From: Coriobacteriaceae bacterium
GTDB taxonomy: Bacteria; Actinomycetota; Coriobacteriia; Coriobacteriales; Coriobacteriaceae
Length of the DNA: 64,000 bases
Direction: 5' to 3'
NCBI GenBank assembly: GCA_025993015.1
Contig: DAJPFV010000001.1
Span: 2,170,001-2,234,000 of the forward strand
The position numbers and the translations under genes were made by a program. Every line of letters starts with the position of its first letter. Within the stretch, counting starts at the first letter, position 1. Below, one piece after another: positions 28,292-37,470 of the stretch. A model generated the notes under the pieces. That model had not been told where the DNA came from. It searched no databases and worked only from the letters and a program-made list of their open reading frames with translations.

Positions 28292-28320
28292 GCGAGCCGT
28301 TCATAAGGACGGTTCGCTTT
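28292..28320 (+). terminator. Terminator-like hairpin in the rny leader
   Basis: Stem GCGAGCCGT/ACGGTTCGC (one G-U) then TTTGTTGT. It lies downstream of the promoter and so could be an attenuator of rny, or simply a late terminator for recX. Which one cannot be told from sequence. Confidence 0.4.
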
Positions 28321-28352
28321 GTTGTGTAACGAATCCATAAAAAGGAGTGAGC

Positions 28353-29903
28353 ATGCCTATCATTGCAGCGCTCGTTGGCATCGTTTTGGGTGCCATCGCC
28401 GCCATTGCCTACATGCGCACCGCCAAGCAGGGTAGTCTTCACGAGGCCGACGAAAAGATCCAGTCGGCACACGCACAGGCTGAGTCCCTGATCGGTGATG
28501 CAAAGCGTCAGGCCGAGACCCTCAAAAAAGAGGCTCTGCTCGAGGCTAAAGAGGAGATCATCAAGAACAAGCAGGCCGCTGAGGCCGAGGACAAGCAGCG
28601 TAAGAGCGAGATTCGTACGCTCGAGAACCGCGTGATGCAGCGCGAGGAATCCCTCGATCGCCGCAACGACGCTCTCGACAAGCGTGAGCATCAGCTGTCC
28701 AGTCAGGCCGGTCAGGTCGAGAAGCGCTCCCGTGAGCTCGAGGAGCTCTGCGCAAAGCAGACCTCCGAGCTCGAGCGTATTGCCGACCTTACCCGCGAGG
28801 ACGCCCACAAGGAGCTCCTTGATAAGGTTCGCGGCGAGGTCACCCACGAGGCCGCCACGATCATTCGCGAGTCCGAGCAGCAGGTTCGCGCCGAGTGCCA
28901 CAAGACCGCCCAGGAGATTCTGTCCCTGGCTATTCAGCGCTGCGCTGCCGACCACACTGCCGAGGTCACCGTTACCTCCGTGCACATTCCCTCTGATGAC
29001 CTCAAGGGCCGTATTATCGGTCGCGAGGGTCGCAACATCCGGACATTCGAGCAGGTTTCCGGCGTCAACCTCGTGATCGACGACACGCCCGAGACCGTCG
29101 TTCTTTCGAGCTTCGACCCGGTCCGTCGTGAGACCGCCCGTGTCGCCCTCGAGAACCTCATCGCCGACGGCCGCATTCATCCTGCCCGCATCGAGGAGAT
29201 GTATCACAAGGCTGCCGATCTGGTTCAGCAGCGCGTGCGCGAGGCTGGCGAGCAGGCTGCCTTCGATACCGGCATCCATGATCTGCACCCCGAGATCGTC
29301 AAGACCCTTGGTGCCCTGCGCTACCGTACCTCGTTTGGTCAGAACGTGCTTCAGCACTCTCTCGAGGTCTCTGATCTGTGCGGCGTGATGGCTTCCGAGC
29401 TTGGCCTTGACGTTGTGACCGCCAAGCGCGCCGGCCTGCTGCATGACCTGGGCAAGGCAATCGACCACGACGTCGAGGGCCCGCATGCCGTCATCGGCGC
29501 CGAGCTTGCCCGCCGTTATGGCGAGAAGCCCGTTATCGTCCACGCTATCGAGGCTCACCATGCCGATGTCGACCCCAACACGGTGCTCGATGTCCTGGTA
29601 CAGGCCGCCGATGCTGTCTCTGCTTCTCGCCCCGGTGCCCGTCGCGAGTCTGCCGAGAACTACATCAAGCGTCTTGAAAAGCTCGAGGAGATCGCCAACT
29701 CTCATGACGGCGTCGAGCGTACCTATGCCATGCAGGCTGGTCGCGAGGTCCACGTCATGGTTCAGCCGGACAAGATCTCTGATGCCCAGTCCACGGTCCT
29801 GGCTCACGATATCGCCCATCAGATCGAGGAAGAGATGGAGTATCCCGGTCAGGTGCGCGTCGTCGTGATTCGCGAGAGCCGCGCTGTCGATATTGCTAAA
29901 TAA
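28353..29903 (+). CDS. rny: Ribonuclease Y
   Basis: 516 residues. One N-terminal membrane helix, a long coiled coil to about 200, a KH domain (LKGRIIGREGRNIRTFEQ) and an HD domain with the paired residues in GLLHDLGKAIDHD. RNase Y is the membrane-bound endonuclease that starts mRNA turnover. The ATG at 28353 is preferred over the GTG at 28347, which lies inside the AAAAAGGAG ribosome site. The next gene starts one base after its stop. Confidence 0.95.
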   Translation: MPIIAALVGIVLGAIAAIAYMRTAKQGSLHEADEKIQSAHAQAESLIGDAKRQAETLKKEALLEAKEEIIKNKQAAEAEDKQRKSEIRTLENRVMQREESLDRRNDALDKREHQLSSQAGQVEKRSRELEELCAKQTSELERIADLTREDAHKELLDKVRGEVTHEAATIIRESEQQVRAECHKTAQEILSLAIQRCAADHTAEVTVTSVHIPSDDLKGRIIGREGRNIRTFEQVSGVNLVIDDTPETVVLSSFDPVRRETARVALENLIADGRIHPARIEEMYHKAADLVQQRVREAGEQAAFDTGIHDLHPEIVKTLGALRYRTSFGQNVLQHSLEVSDLCGVMASELGLDVVTAKRAGLLHDLGKAIDHDVEGPHAVIGAELARRYGEKPVIVHAIEAHHADVDPNTVLDVLVQAADAVSASRPGARRESAENYIKRLEKLEEIANSHDGVERTYAMQAGREVHVMVQPDKISDAQSTVLAHDIAHQIEEEMEYPGQVRVVVIRESRAVDIAK

Positions 29904-29904
29904 C

Positions 29905-30990
29905 ATGAGCGACGCGAACGAGCTCATCTCATTTATCGCGTCGATGTCGGGGGAGGGCAACCTTCGCGTCGAGGAGAACCTTGGCGAGGGGTATGTCCGC
30001 CTCCGCGTTTCGGAGGCCGAGCGGCGCCAGGCTAAGCACGACATTCAGCATGTCGAGGACATCGTCATCGAAATGCTCCGTAATGCTCGCGATGCCGGCG
30101 CCGACAAGGTCTATCTCGCCACGACCAAGGAAGATGGCGTCCGCACGCTTGTCTTTCTGGATAACGGTTCGGGCGTTCCGCAGGATATGCAAGAGCGAAT
30201 CTTCGATGCCCGCGTTACCTCCAAGCTCGAGAGCATGAAAATGGATCGTTGGGGTGTTCACGGTCGTGGCATGGCATTGTTTTCGATCAAGCAGAACACC
30301 GACGAGGCCCGCGTGGTCACGTCCGGTGTCGATCTTGGTTCAGCCTTTAAGGTGAGCGTCGCGGTAGACCGCCTCAGTGAGCGCGCCGATCAGTCCAGCT
30401 GGCCTCAGGCCGTCAAGGATGAGGACGGTCATTATGTCTGTGCTCGCGGTCCGCATAATATTATTCGCGCTGCTTGTGAGTTTGCGCTCGAGGAGTTGCG
30501 TGGTTGCGATGTCTATCTTGGTTCTCCGTCTGAGATTGCCGCGACACTTTATGCTCAGTCGTCAAGTCGGCTCGATACGTCTCGTCTCCTGTTCATTGAC
30601 GACGAGAGCGAGCTTCCGGTTGTCGATCGTTTAAGCCTTGCCTCCGATGCCGAGGACTTTATCCGTATCTGTTCGGGTTTGGGTCTTGAGATGTCCGAGC
30701 GCACGGCTCATCGAATTTTGGCAGGGCAGATTAAGCCCGTTCGCGGTGTGACTGCGCGTCTGCTGCGCGAGCGTGACTCATCCTCGCATGCGCCGGCTCC
30801 TGTCGATCTCGCGAAGGATCGTCGTGGGCTGCGTATTGCCAAGGATGACATGGCACAGTTTTCGCGTGCTGTGGAGCGCGACTTTAATGACCTTGCCGCC
30901 CGGTACTATCTCAATCTTTGCGGCGACCCAAAGATCCGTGTTTCGCGTGATCGAATCACCGTGACCTTCGATCTTGCCAAAGAGGAATAG
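29905..30990 (+). CDS. GHKL (HATPase_c) ATP-binding protein of unknown role
   Basis: 361 residues. An isolated GHKL ATPase fold: N box IEMLRNARDAGADKVYL, G1 FLDNGSGVP, G2 WGVHGRGMALFSI. There is no HisKA, MutL or gyrase domain; the C-terminal 150 residues include EDFIRICSGLGLEMSERTAH and match no domain I know. It begins one base after rny and precedes spoVS, so it is probably translationally coupled with RNase Y. A link to RNA turnover or developmental control is inference only. Confidence 0.75.
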   Translation: MSDANELISFIASMSGEGNLRVEENLGEGYVRLRVSEAERRQAKHDIQHVEDIVIEMLRNARDAGADKVYLATTKEDGVRTLVFLDNGSGVPQDMQERIFDARVTSKLESMKMDRWGVHGRGMALFSIKQNTDEARVVTSGVDLGSAFKVSVAVDRLSERADQSSWPQAVKDEDGHYVCARGPHNIIRAACEFALEELRGCDVYLGSPSEIAATLYAQSSSRLDTSRLLFIDDESELPVVDRLSLASDAEDFIRICSGLGLEMSERTAHRILAGQIKPVRGVTARLLRERDSSSHAPAPVDLAKDRRGLRIAKDDMAQFSRAVERDFNDLAARYYLNLCGDPKIRVSRDRITVTFDLAKEE

Positions 30991-31064
30991 CGCCTTTACC
31001 GAGTCCACTCGGTACGATAAAGTTATTGCAGTTAAAACGTACTTTTAAACGCAGGAGTTTCTTC

Positions 31065-31382
31065 ATGGATTGCCTGAAGGTATCAAGCAAATCATCGCCC
31101 GCTTCCGTTGCCGGCGCCATCGCCGGCATGGTCAAGGATGGTGTACCCGTCAACATCCAGTGTGTCGGTGCCGGTGCTGTCAACCAGGCCATTAAGGCCG
31201 TTGCTATCGCGCGCGGTTTTTTGATTCCAACCGGTTTTGATATTTCCTGCGCGCCTGTGTTCTCCGACATCCTCATTAACGGGGAGTCGCGCACGGCCAT
31301 CCGCCTTTCTATCTACGTTCACCAGATCAATCGAGCTGCTATGGATAACGTCGTCATGGATGATGTTAAGCCTGTGGCATAG
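31065..31382 (+). CDS. spoVS: Stage V sporulation protein S (SpoVS)
   Basis: 105 residues. The SpoVS/Alba-like fold is clear: LKVSSKSSPASVAGAIAGMV, then VNIQCVGAGAVNQAIKAVAI and DISCAPVFSDI. About 18 residues extend the C-terminus beyond the usual 86. GCAGGAG precedes the ATG at 31065. SpoVS occurs widely in non-sporulating bacteria near rny. It likely binds nucleic acid, inferred from the fold. Confidence 0.93.
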   Translation: MDCLKVSSKSSPASVAGAIAGMVKDGVPVNIQCVGAGAVNQAIKAVAIARGFLIPTGFDISCAPVFSDILINGESRTAIRLSIYVHQINRAAMDNVVMDDVKPVA

Positions 31383-31421
31383 CTTCTGCTTGCCTCGTTT
31401 CGCTCCCCATCGTTAGGACTT

Positions 31422-32798
31422 ATGCACATGGACCAGCGTTCCGTACGCGATATTCTTGCCGGTAAAACCTACTTTATCCGCACCTTTGGCTGTCAGATGA
31501 ATCAGCACGACTCCGAGCGTGTGAGCGGTCTGCTTGATTCGTATGGCTGCCTCATGGCGCTCGATCCCGAGCATGCCGATATCGTTGTCTTCATGACATG
31601 CTGTGTGCGTGAGGCCGCCGATACTCGCCTGTACGGTCAGTGCAATTCCTGCAAAAGCCTGCCGCCTTCGCCTTCGGGCAAGCGTGTGGTTACCGTGGGC
31701 GGCTGCATCGCGCAGCGTGATGGAGAGGGCCTGCTCACCAACGTCGATAACGTCAATGTCATCTTTGGCACGCATTCCATCGCACATGTGGCCGAGCTCA
31801 TTGCCGAGGCGTTCCTTGATGGTAAGCGTCATATCCGCACCAATGAGCATGAGGATACGGATGCCATGAGCATGCCGTGGCATCGCGAGACCCAGTATCA
31901 CGCCTGGGTGCCCATCATGACAGGCTGCAATAATTTCTGCACCTATTGCATCGTGCCGTACGTGCGCGGTCGCGAAAAAAGTCGCCCCTTCGAGGAGATT
32001 GTCGACGAGGTGACCGGTTTGGTGCGCCAGGGCGTGCGTGAGATTACGCTGCTGGGCCAAAACGTTAACTCATATGGTCGCGATCTGTTTGGCAAGCCGC
32101 GTTTTGCCGATCTGCTGCGTGCCGTGGGCGATACGGGTGTGGAGCGCATCTTCTTTACGTCTTCGCATCCCAAGGATCTGCTCCCCGAGACCATCGACGC
32201 TATGGCCGAGACGCCCGCCGTCATGCCGCAGCTTCACTTGGCCGTTCAGTCGGGCTCCACGCGCATCCTCAAAGAGATGAATCGCCGTTATACACGCGAG
32301 GACTATCTGGGCCTGGTCGATCGCATTCGCAACCGCATGCCCGATATCGCGCTCTCGACCGACATTATCGTTGGCTTCCCGGACGAGACTGAAGAAGACT
32401 TTGAGCAGACGCTCTCACTTGCCGAGACGGTCCGCTATGCTCAGGCCTATACCTTCATCTATTCCAAGCGCGCCGGTACCCCGGCCGCCGAGATTGACGA
32501 TCCTACGCCGCATGAGGTTATTCTCGAGCGTTTCAACCGCCTGGTTAAGGTTATCGAGACCACGGCGCACGAGTACAACCAGGGTGAGCTTCATACTGTG
32601 GTGCCGGCGCTCATTGAGGGAACGAGTAAAAAGAACGACGCGGTCCTGCTGGGCAAGAGTCCCAAGAATCAGACCGTGCATGCGCCTATCCCCGAGGGTT
32701 ACAGCATCGATCAGCTTGTTGGCAAGATCGTTGATGTTGACGTTGACGTTGCCAAGACCTGGTATTTGTCCGGCTCCGTTGTGGGCGAGCCGCGCTAA
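31422..32798 (+). CDS. miaB: tRNA-2-methylthio-N6-dimethylallyladenosine synthase MiaB
   Basis: 458 residues. MTTase domain TYFIRTFGCQMNQHDSER (FGCQMN is the MiaB signature), MTCCVREAAD and GGCIAQRDG supply the auxiliary cluster; the radical SAM motif is CNNFCTYCIVPYVRG; a TRAM domain ends the protein. It adds methylthio to i6A37. Its partner miaA, which makes i6A37, overlaps the stop codon. ATGs at 31422 and 31428 are both possible. Confidence 0.95.
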   Translation: MHMDQRSVRDILAGKTYFIRTFGCQMNQHDSERVSGLLDSYGCLMALDPEHADIVVFMTCCVREAADTRLYGQCNSCKSLPPSPSGKRVVTVGGCIAQRDGEGLLTNVDNVNVIFGTHSIAHVAELIAEAFLDGKRHIRTNEHEDTDAMSMPWHRETQYHAWVPIMTGCNNFCTYCIVPYVRGREKSRPFEEIVDEVTGLVRQGVREITLLGQNVNSYGRDLFGKPRFADLLRAVGDTGVERIFFTSSHPKDLLPETIDAMAETPAVMPQLHLAVQSGSTRILKEMNRRYTREDYLGLVDRIRNRMPDIALSTDIIVGFPDETEEDFEQTLSLAETVRYAQAYTFIYSKRAGTPAAEIDDPTPHEVILERFNRLVKVIETTAHEYNQGELHTVVPALIEGTSKKNDAVLLGKSPKNQTVHAPIPEGYSIDQLVGKIVDVDVDVAKTWYLSGSVVGEPR

Positions 32799-33736
32799 TG
32801 GTTTCTCCCGGGGCAGGTCTTTCCGCCGTTGCGATCGTCGGTCCGACGGCGGTTGGTAAGAGTGATGTTGCCGACCGTTTGGCGGCTCGTCTTTCGTCCG
32901 AAGTGCTGTCGTGCGATGCGATGCAAATCTATCGCGGCATGGACATCGGTACCGCAAAGATGGCGCCCGATGAGTGTACGGCGCCGCTGCGTCTCGTCGA
33001 CATTGTAGAGCCGGGTGTGGCGTACTCTGCGGCGCTTTATCAGGCTGACGCTCGCGCGCATGTTGAGCGTTTGCTTGGCGAGGGCCGCCTACCGGTGTTT
33101 TGCGGGGGCACAGGCTTGTATCTCAAGGCCGCCCTGGATGAGATGGATTTTCCCTCGGGCGAGCTTGAGGACGATCGTCGCGCGGGGTATCAGGAACTTG
33201 CCGAGCGTATTGGCGAGGAAGAACTGCATGCTCTGCTTGCCGAGCGCGATCCAGAATCGGCTGCTGTTATTCATCCCCATAACGTGCGCCGTGTGATTCG
33301 TGCGCTCGAGATGCATGATGATGGTATCTCCTATGCAAAGCAAAAAAGTCAGTTTAGTGTTCCGCGCGAGCATTATCATGCTCTATGGTTTGGTCTGACG
33401 CGTAATCGCGAGGTTCTCTACGAGCGCATTAACCTGCGTGTCGATCTGATGTTTGAGCAGGGTCTTGTCGATGAGGTCCGCGGTCTTATGGACCAGGGGC
33501 TGGGAGATGCCCTGACGTCGATGCAGGCAATTGGTTATAAAGAGATCATTGATGCTTTCAATGGCGTGATTTCTATGGATGAGGCTCGCGAACTCATTAA
33601 GATGCGTTCGCGTCGCTATGCCAAACGTCAGCTTTCGTGGTTTAAACGCGATGACCGCGTCGTGTGGTTCGATATGGACGAGTTTACGATCGATGAGGTC
33701 GTTGAGGACATCCTGCATCGTATTGAGGCTGCCTAA
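32798..33736 (+). CDS. miaA: tRNA dimethylallyltransferase MiaA
   Basis: 312 residues. P-loop VGPTAVGKSDVADRLA, SCDAMQIYRGMDIGTAK and FCGGTGLYLKA are MiaA motifs. It transfers the dimethylallyl group to A37. It shares one base with the miaB stop and one with the hflX start, so the three are coupled. Confidence 0.95.
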   Translation: MVSPGAGLSAVAIVGPTAVGKSDVADRLAARLSSEVLSCDAMQIYRGMDIGTAKMAPDECTAPLRLVDIVEPGVAYSAALYQADARAHVERLLGEGRLPVFCGGTGLYLKAALDEMDFPSGELEDDRRAGYQELAERIGEEELHALLAERDPESAAVIHPHNVRRVIRALEMHDDGISYAKQKSQFSVPREHYHALWFGLTRNREVLYERINLRVDLMFEQGLVDEVRGLMDQGLGDALTSMQAIGYKEIIDAFNGVISMDEARELIKMRSRRYAKRQLSWFKRDDRVVWFDMDEFTIDEVVEDILHRIEAA

Positions 33737-35025
33737 TGGCCCGTTTTCCCCTTGTTCCCACGGCACCCGAGCCCGAGCGTGCCATATTAGTTGGTGTTGA
33801 GTGGCGCGACAATGCGTGGCCGCTTGATCGTTCGCTTGACGAGCTTGAGCGCCTAGCCCATACGGCTGGCGCCCAGTGTGTGGCGCGTTTGTCACAGCGT
33901 CTGGTTAAGCCGTATCCAAAATCGTTTATCGGTTCCGGTAAGGTTGAAGAGCTGTGCGGCCTGGTGCATCGTATGGATGCCGATGTCGTTATTTTTGACG
34001 ACGACCTGACGCCCTCGCAGCAATCCTATTTGGAGAAAGCCGTGGGCGAGCCGGTAAAGATTATCGATCGTACGGCACTGATCTTGGATATCTTTGGCCT
34101 TCATGCTCAGACGCGTGAGGGACGCCTACAGGTACAGCTGGCACAGCTTCAATATCTGTTGCCTCGTCTGCGTGGCATGTGGAGCCACCTCGCCAAGGAA
34201 CAGACGCGCGGCGGCATCGGCTCACGCTTTGGTCAGGGCGAAAGTCAGCTCGAGGTCGACCGTCGCCTCATTCGTAATAAGATCGCTGCGCTTCGTCGTG
34301 AGCTCAAGCAGGTTGAACAGCGTCGCGATGTTCAATCCAAGAGCCGCATTGAGTCACCGGCGTTTCGCGTCGCGTTAGCCGGTTATACCAATGCCGGTAA
34401 ATCGACGTTGCTCAATCGCCTGACAGGCTCTACGGTACTTTCGCAGGACAAGCTGTTTGCTACGCTCGACCCGACGACGCGTTCGTATCGCCTGCCCGGC
34501 GGTCGCGGAATGACGATTACCGATACCGTCGGCTTTATTCAAAAGCTGCCGCATGGTCTTGTCGATGCCTTTAAATCGACGCTGTCCGAGGTGTTGGGTG
34601 CCGATCTAATTCTCAAAGTCGTAGATGCGTCTGACGAGGACTATGAGCGACAGCTGGAGGCTGTCGACCGCGTGCTTGATGAGATCGGCGCCGGAGAGCG
34701 CCTAACGCTGACCGTATTCAATAAAATCGATCTTCTCGATAGCGTTGATCGATTAAGTTTCCGTCGTCGTTTTCCGGAAGCCGTTCTGTTCTCGGCCCAA
34801 ACGGGCGAGGGGCTCGACGATCTCGTCGATCGCATTGCTCGCGAGGCAGCTGCCACCGATGTACTGCTTTCAGCCGACATTCCATATCGTGAAGGTGCGC
34901 TCATTACACTCGTGCATGAGCAGGGGACCCTTTTGCATGAGGAATATCTTGAGGATGGCGTTCGTATTGTGGCGAAACTGCCGGTTCGTGTTGCACCGCG
35001 GCTCGAGCGTTATCGCACCGAGTAG
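33736..35025 (+). CDS. hflX: GTPase HflX
   Basis: 429 residues. The N-terminal HflX domain (LVKPYPKSFIGSGKVEEL, FDDDLTPSQQ, LPRLRGMW, GGIGSRFGQGESQLE) is followed by the G domain (GYTNAGKSTLLNRLT, DTVGFIQKLPH). It splits stalled 70S ribosomes under stress. It ends convergently with the next gene, overlapping it by 16 bases. Confidence 0.95.
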   Translation: MARFPLVPTAPEPERAILVGVEWRDNAWPLDRSLDELERLAHTAGAQCVARLSQRLVKPYPKSFIGSGKVEELCGLVHRMDADVVIFDDDLTPSQQSYLEKAVGEPVKIIDRTALILDIFGLHAQTREGRLQVQLAQLQYLLPRLRGMWSHLAKEQTRGGIGSRFGQGESQLEVDRRLIRNKIAALRRELKQVEQRRDVQSKSRIESPAFRVALAGYTNAGKSTLLNRLTGSTVLSQDKLFATLDPTTRSYRLPGGRGMTITDTVGFIQKLPHGLVDAFKSTLSEVLGADLILKVVDASDEDYERQLEAVDRVLDEIGAGERLTLTVFNKIDLLDSVDRLSFRRRFPEAVLFSAQTGEGLDDLVDRIAREAAATDVLLSADIPYREGALITLVHEQGTLLHEEYLEDGVRIVAKLPVRVAPRLERYRTE

Positions 35026-35714
35026 GCGAGCTCCAAAATGCCCAGTATAATGGGCTGATGCAGCAGATAAAAGGGTAGTGCATAACGTCCAAGGCTGGCG
35101 AGCGCCGGCAGGGAGTTGGCGTAGGCCCAGCTAGGGACGGTCTTATCGATTCCCTGCGCTATATGTGCGGCGAAGTATCCTGCAAGATACATAAAGATAA
35201 ACGGGATGATGGGGTAGTAATCACCTGAGACAAACCCAGGGCTCGGAAATCCCAGCCACGCCAGGTAGGGGACAGGGTAGATTGTTTTGGGGATGCTCCA
35301 GGTGAGGGCGAACATCACAAGGCATAGGGACATGCCCCATCTCGCTGATATCTTTTTAAGGACGGGATCGGTCAACGCCACGATGCCGGTACATGCGGCC
35401 ATGCAGTAGATGATGCCAAAATTAACCGAATCATCGACTGAGACAAGTGTTGTTGCCAGCCAGACGACGAGTGCTGCTAAGGCGTATTTGGCGGCACGTT
35501 TGATATTGTTGCGCGAAAGAGTGCACATCCAACCCGCGATAAACAAGAATACCCAGCTGATGCTGGCGCGCCAGATGTCTTGAAAGACAGTCTGGGTAAA
35601 CCAGGGCATATCCCAACCGTACAGGTAGGCGAGATCGTAGCAAGCGTGAAAACCTGCCATTGAAATCATCGTAAACCCGCGGACGGCATCAAAGATGGTG
35701 ATGCGTTTTTGCAT
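35010..35714 (-). CDS. Heparan-alpha-glucosaminide N-acetyltransferase-like membrane protein (DUF1624)
   Basis: 234 residues with about seven membrane helices. ITIFDAVRGFTMISMAGFHA at the N-terminus is the DUF1624/HGSNAT_cat start, and LGRYALPFYLLHQPIILG at the end resembles acyltransferase-3 type proteins. It probably transfers acyl groups across the membrane; the substrate is unknown. Its start codon overlaps the lexA stop by one base, so it is translationally coupled to the SOS repressor. Confidence 0.75.
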   Translation of the reverse strand: MQKRITIFDAVRGFTMISMAGFHACYDLAYLYGWDMPWFTQTVFQDIWRASISWVFLFIAGWMCTLSRNNIKRAAKYALAALVVWLATTLVSVDDSVNFGIIYCMAACTGIVALTDPVLKKISARWGMSLCLVMFALTWSIPKTIYPVPYLAWLGFPSPGFVSGDYYPIIPFIFMYLAGYFAAHIAQGIDKTVPSWAYANSLPALASLGRYALPFYLLHQPIILGILELAYSVR

Positions 35715-36358
35715 TACGAGAACCGGCGCATCAAGCCGACGACTTTGCCCAAAATAACGGGATTTGTTGCATAGATAGGCTCCATGGTGTCATTCTCGGG
35801 CTGCAGGCGTACGCGTCCCTGCTCCTTGTAGAACGTCTTGACGGTCGCTGAACCATCAATCATGGCCACGACGATTTCGCCGTTCATGGCACTCTTTTGT
35901 TCACGGACGATGATGTAATCGCCATTGAAGATGCCGACATTGATCATTGAGCTCCCATGCACCTCAAGGATAAAGGAACCCTGATCAGTGGCGATTTCGG
36001 TCGGGATAGTAAAAGTGTCTTCGATATTCTGCTCGGCCAGAATGGGAATCCCAGCCGCGACGCGACCAACGAGCGGTAGCGAGACCGTTCCGCGAGGTGC
36101 GGTGGGCTCGTCAGATTTAGAAATTGAGACAGAGGAGCCGTCCTCGTTAAAGAGTTCCAGGGCGCGCGGTTTGGTGGCATCGCGCTTGAGCAGCCCGCGC
36201 GCCTCCAAGGCAGATAAGTGGGCGTGCACGGTGCTGGGGGAGGAAAGGCCCACGGCAGATGCCATCTCGCGCACACTGGGCGGATAACCCTTCTCCTGCT
36301 GATATTCCTTGATGAAGTCGTAAATTTGCTGCTGACGCTTGGTAATTTTGCGAGCCAT
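35714..36358 (-). CDS. lexA: SOS repressor LexA
   Basis: 214 residues. Winged-helix domain (ITKRQQQIYDFIKEY, GLSSPSTVHAHLSALEARG) and the S24 peptidase domain with cleavage pair Ala102-Gly103, nucleophile Ser137 (HGSSMI) and Lys174 (ATVKTFY). The ATG at 36358 gives the family N-terminus with AGAGAGGATG upstream; upstream in-frame starts are rejected. Divergent from the LysM gene through an intergenic region with two LexA boxes, so it is autoregulated. Confidence 0.96.
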   Translation of the reverse strand: MARKITKRQQQIYDFIKEYQQEKGYPPSVREMASAVGLSSPSTVHAHLSALEARGLLKRDATKPRALELFNEDGSSVSISKSDEPTAPRGTVSLPLVGRVAAGIPILAEQNIEDTFTIPTEIATDQGSFILEVHGSSMINVGIFNGDYIIVREQKSAMNGEIVVAMIDGSATVKTFYKEQGRVRLQPENDTMEPIYATNPVILGKVVGLMRRFS

Positions 36359-36403
36359 CAGGGCATCCTCTCTACCCATGTCAAACAAATGTTCGAATTT
36401 TGC

Positions 36404-36450
36404 TTGACAGGAACAACTGTTCGAAGATAATAATAACCGAACATTCGTTC
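36404..36450. promoter_or_regulatory. SOS control region between lexA and the LysM gene
   Basis: TTGACA (36404-36409), 16-base spacer, GATAAT (36426-36431) read toward the LysM gene. LexA boxes GAAC-N4-GTTC are at 36411-36422 (between -35 and -10) and 36439-36450 (near the start site). The lexA promoter on the other strand is less clear. Confidence 0.87.
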
Positions 36451-36518
36451 TCGCGCTAGACATTTTTGTCCGCGCGGCTTGATAAAACTGTTCTCAGCAA
36501 AACACGCGAGAGGAGAAC

Positions 36519-36971
36519 ATGATGAACGCAACGAATATGGTCCAGGGAAACCTTGCCCTTAAACTCGAGACGCCTGCAGAACCCACTTTTACGGTTGTTC
36601 AGGGTGGCCGCTCCGGCTTTCAGCCTTTGACCGTAAAGCCTGCTCGCAATCAGCAGGCTGTAGTTGCGCCGGCCCGCGTTGCCCTGAAGGTTCCGACGAT
36701 TGTCGCCGTTGCCGTTGCGCTTACGCTCTTCGTTGTCCTCGCTACGTCGGTCTTTAGCGCTCGTCACGCCGCGTATGCCGAGTCCGTTTCCAACGTTACC
36801 TACGAGACTATTCGCGTTCAGCCTGGTGATTCTCTTTGGTCGCTTGCCGAGGAATATCCTATCGAAGGCCTTTCCACGCAAGAGACTTCCGACATGATCC
36901 GTAACGTCAATCATCTGGAGCATGGTTCGCTCGCCGCCGGTGCGCATCTTAAGGTTCCTGCTCGTTCGTAA
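36519..36971 (+). CDS. LysM membrane protein, YneA/DivS-type SOS cell-division inhibitor
   Basis: 150 residues: a short cytoplasmic part, one membrane helix (about 62-82, PTIVAVAVALTLFVVLAT), and a C-terminal LysM domain (IRVQPGDSLWSLAEEYPI ... HLKVPARS). Divergent from lexA and followed by nrdR, the same order as actinobacterial lexA-divS/chiZ-nrdR and like Bacillus yneA. Such proteins delay division during DNA damage. It has an SOS box inside its promoter. Start ATG at 36519 behind GAGAGGAGAA; a second ATG follows at once. Confidence 0.85.
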   Translation: MMNATNMVQGNLALKLETPAEPTFTVVQGGRSGFQPLTVKPARNQQAVVAPARVALKVPTIVAVAVALTLFVVLATSVFSARHAAYAESVSNVTYETIRVQPGDSLWSLAEEYPIEGLSTQETSDMIRNVNHLEHGSLAAGAHLKVPARS

Positions 36972-37022
36972 TCATTATCGCGCTGCGCATGGTACCCTTG
37001 TTATCGTTTAAGAGGAGGTACC

Positions 37023-37466
37023 ATGCGCTGTCCCAAATGTGGCAAGGCACATACCCGCGTCGTTGATTCCCGTATGCAGGAGTCAAATAACACCATTAAG
37101 CGCCGTCGCGAATGTTGTTCGTGTAACTATCGCTTTACAACGTTTGAGCGATGCGAAGACCCAATCGAGGTCATTAAGTCAGACGGAACCAAGCAGCGGT
37201 TCGATCGCAATAAGCTGCTCGTCGGCTTGATGCGCGCCACCATCAAGCGTGATATCGATACTAAGAAGCTTAATGAGATTATCGACGACATCGAGGTCGA
37301 GCTGCGCTCTCGCACGCTGACGGCCGTCACGTCCCATGAGTTGGGTGACATGGTGCTCAAGCGCTTGGCCAAGATCGACAAGGTGGCCTACATCCGCTTT
37401 GCCTCGGTCTACCGCGATTTCAAAGACGTCGATGAGTTTCTGCAAGAGCTCGACAAGCTAAGGTGA
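37023..37466 (+). CDS. nrdR: Transcriptional repressor NrdR
   Basis: 147 residues. A zinc ribbon (MRCPKCGKAHTRVVDSR, RRRECCSCNYRFTTFER) and an ATP-cone domain (VIKSDGTKQRFDRNKLLVGL). It represses ribonucleotide reductase genes through NrdR boxes; none of those genes is in the window. AGAGGAGG precedes the start. It pairs with dut four bases later, so dNTP supply and dUTP removal are grouped. Confidence 0.96.
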   Translation: MRCPKCGKAHTRVVDSRMQESNNTIKRRRECCSCNYRFTTFERCEDPIEVIKSDGTKQRFDRNKLLVGLMRATIKRDIDTKKLNEIIDDIEVELRSRTLTAVTSHELGDMVLKRLAKIDKVAYIRFASVYRDFKDVDEFLQELDKLR

Positions 37467-37470
37467 TTCC

